DNA of 7,079 nucleotides from contig JAAUOI010000155.1 of assembly GCA_012036375.1 (NCBI GenBank), positions 1 to 7,079 of the forward strand. The letters run 5' to 3'. The notes under the pieces are model-generated. The model was not told the origin of the DNA. It did not search any database and saw only the letters and a program-made list of their open reading frames with translations. The DNA is from Allobrachymonas sp. GTDB taxonomy: Bacteria; Pseudomonadota; Gammaproteobacteria; Burkholderiales; Burkholderiaceae_C. Every line of letters begins with the position of its first letter. The stretch's first letter is position 1. This document shows positions 5,685 through 7,079 of the stretch, in pieces. The position numbers were made by a program, and so were the translations under genes.

Positions 5685-7079
5685 TTATTTGTTAAACCAA
5701 ACAAAGTAGCTCAGCATAAGGAACACACCCAAGAGCATCACCAAAGCGTAGTGGTAGATGTAGCCCGTTTGCGCCCGACGCACCAGAGCGGAAATCGCGC
5801 CGACCAGTTTCCAAGAACCATTGACAAAGCCGCCCTCAATCACGCCTTGATCGCCACCTTTCCAAAACGCCGTGCCCAAAGCGCGTGCGCCGCGAGCGAG
5901 CACATTCTCGTTAAACCAATCCATGTAGTACTTGTTTTCAAGCAAGTTGTAGATCGGCATCACGCGCGCTTTGATCGCAGCGGGCAAAGCGGGGTTGATC
6001 ATGTACATGTAGTAAGACAGTGCTACGCCAGCCACTGCAAGCCAGAAAGGCAAGGTCACAAATGCGTGCGCTGCATACTGTACCGAGCCGTGGAAATGTT
6101 CCGCGAGTTTGGCCATCGCCAAGTGCTTGGAGCCATCCACTGCAATCGCATCACTGAAAAAGTCGCCATAAAGCATGGGGCCAATCGTCATAAAACCAAT
6201 CACGACAGATGGAATAGCCAGCAAGAGCAAAGGCACGGTAACGACCCAAGGGCTTTCGTGCGGCTTGTCATCGTGATGATCATCGTGACCCTGGTGGTCG
6301 TCATGCCCATGATGGCCGTGGGCATCGGGATTTTGATCAAAGCGCTCTTTGCCGTGGAAGACCAAGAAGTACATACGGAAAGAATAAAAGGCTGTGACGA
6401 ACACGCCCGCCAGCACTGCGTAATACGCGAAGCCCGCCGCAGGCAAGTTGCTGAAATGCGCCGCCTCAATGATGTTTTCTTTGGAGTAAAAGCCCGAGAA
6501 CAAGGGCGTGCCAATCAGCGCTAGCGAGCCGAGCAAAGATGTGATCCATGTGATCGGCATGTATTTGCGCAGGCCGCCCATGTAGCGGATGTCTTGGTTA
6601 TGGTGGCAGCCCATGATGACCGAGCCAGCGCCGAGGAACAGCAGCGCTTTGAAGAAAGCGTGCGTCATCAAGTGGAACACCGCGACAGAGTAGGCTGATG
6701 CGCCCAACGCCACCGTCATGTAGCCCAGCTGCGAGAGCGTGGAATACGCCACCACGCGCTTGATGTCGTTTTGGATGATGCCCAGAAAACCCATGAACAG
6801 CGCGGTGATGGCGCCGATCACGAGGATGAAATTCAGCGCCGTGTCCGACAGCTCAAACAGCGGCGACATGCGCGAGACCATGAAGATACCGGCCGTGACC
6901 ATGGTGGCGGCGTGGATCAGCGCAGAGATAGGGGTCGGGCCTTCCATCGAATCGGGCAACCAGACATGCAGCGGAAACTGCGCGCTCTTGCCCATGGCGC
7001 CAATGAACAGGCAAATGCAGATCACCGTGACCAGCATCCATTCAGCCCCGCCGAAGGGGTTGGCAAAACCGATGGCGCC
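5685..7079 (-). CDS. nuoL: NADH-quinone oxidoreductase subunit L, C-terminal part (5' end outside the window)
   Basis: The last 464 residues of complex I subunit L, the most distal proton-pumping antiporter-like subunit, which also carries the long lateral helix along the membrane arm. The frame is open to the right edge (GAIGFANPFGGAEWMLV); the ATG at 7037 is an internal methionine, not the start. NuoL is usually about 620-690 residues, so roughly 160-225 are missing, including the helix 5 glutamate. Visible hallmarks are GAMGKSAQFPLHVWLPDSMEGPTP with the helix 7 lysine, IIQNDIKRVVAYSTLSQLGYM, MTHAFFKALLFLGAGSVI, and GTPLFSGFYSKENII with the helix 12 lysine. A histidine/aspartate-rich loop lies at 6258-6320. 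The C-terminus, ending VFLMLSYFVWFNK, is the transmembrane anchor after the lateral helix. The stop is TAA at 5685-5687. Confidence 0.96.
   Translation of the reverse strand, partial: GAIGFANPFGGAEWMLVTVICICLFIGAMGKSAQFPLHVWLPDSMEGPTPISALIHAATMVTAGIFMVSRMSPLFELSDTALNFILVIGAITALFMGFLGIIQNDIKRVVAYSTLSQLGYMTVALGASAYSVAVFHLMTHAFFKALLFLGAGSVIMGCHHNQDIRYMGGLRKYMPITWITSLLGSLALIGTPLFSGFYSKENIIEAAHFSNLPAAGFAYYAVLAGVFVTAFYSFRMYFLVFHGKERFDQNPDAHGHHGHDDHQGHDDHHDDKPHESPWVVTVPLLLLAIPSVVIGFMTIGPMLYGDFFSDAIAVDGSKHLAMAKLAEHFHGSVQYAAHAFVTLPFWLAVAGVALSYYMYMINPALPAAIKARVMPIYNLLENKYYMDWFNENVLARGARALGTAFWKGGDQGVIEGGFVNGSWKLVGAISALVRRAQTGYIYHYALVMLLGVFLMLSYFVWFNK

Noticed and set aside
6258..6320. Tandem DNA repeat or CRISPR-like element
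   Set aside because: The repetition only reflects His/Asp codons in the NuoL loop; no regular unit or spacer structure.
5676..6524. Long plus-strand open frame (282 codons) opposite nuoL
   Set aside because: It lies wholly antisense to clearly conserved NuoL codons, its translation has no family-like pattern, and its histidine- and glutamine-rich content is what the complement of membrane-protein codons gives.

Overview
The window looks like a chromosomal segment from a betaproteobacterium, most likely order Burkholderiales. The evidence is gene content and order: the minus strand reads nuoL, nuoM, nuoN, then a DUF2818 membrane protein, a NUDIX hydrolase and a DUF1178 protein, an arrangement I know from Burkholderiales. 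Protein wording in the Nuo subunits also fits. The genus cannot be fixed from this sequence alone.

Layout. On the plus strand, bases 3-542 hold the 3' part of a class I nitronate monooxygenase-type flavin oxidoreductase gene, and 609-1088 a small exported DUF302 protein. A 72-base convergent gap (1089-1160) consists largely of a nested inverted repeat. From 1161 to the right edge everything is on the minus strand and is transcribed toward the left: nuoL (5685-7079, 5' end outside the window), nuoM (4170-5663), nuoN (2634-4154), DUF2818 (2283-2588), NUDIX hydrolase (1691-2277) and DUF1178 (1161-1694). Gaps are 21, 15, 45 and 5 bases, then a 4-base ATGA overlap, so this looks like the tail of one nuo operon. 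No gene-free stretch exceeds 300 bases.

How the genes work together. NuoL, NuoM and NuoN are the three antiporter-like proton-pumping subunits of respiratory complex I (NADH:quinone oxidoreductase). The three small genes after nuoN are probably co-transcribed. Only the NUDIX enzyme has a predictable chemistry (hydrolysis of ADP-ribose or a similar nucleotide sugar); a link to NADH metabolism is an inference.

Main caveat and main finding. As given, the NUDIX gene carries one frameshift and nuoM carries two of opposite sign. All three can be located to within a few bases at short same-base runs, and protein homology continues across each in another frame. The first 75 bases of the nitronate monooxygenase fragment may hold a fourth. 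This pattern in housekeeping genes points to indel errors in the sequence rather than gene decay. Frameshift-corrected lengths are 497 residues for NuoM and 195 for the NUDIX protein. I found no mobile element, CRISPR array, RNA gene or convincing new system.
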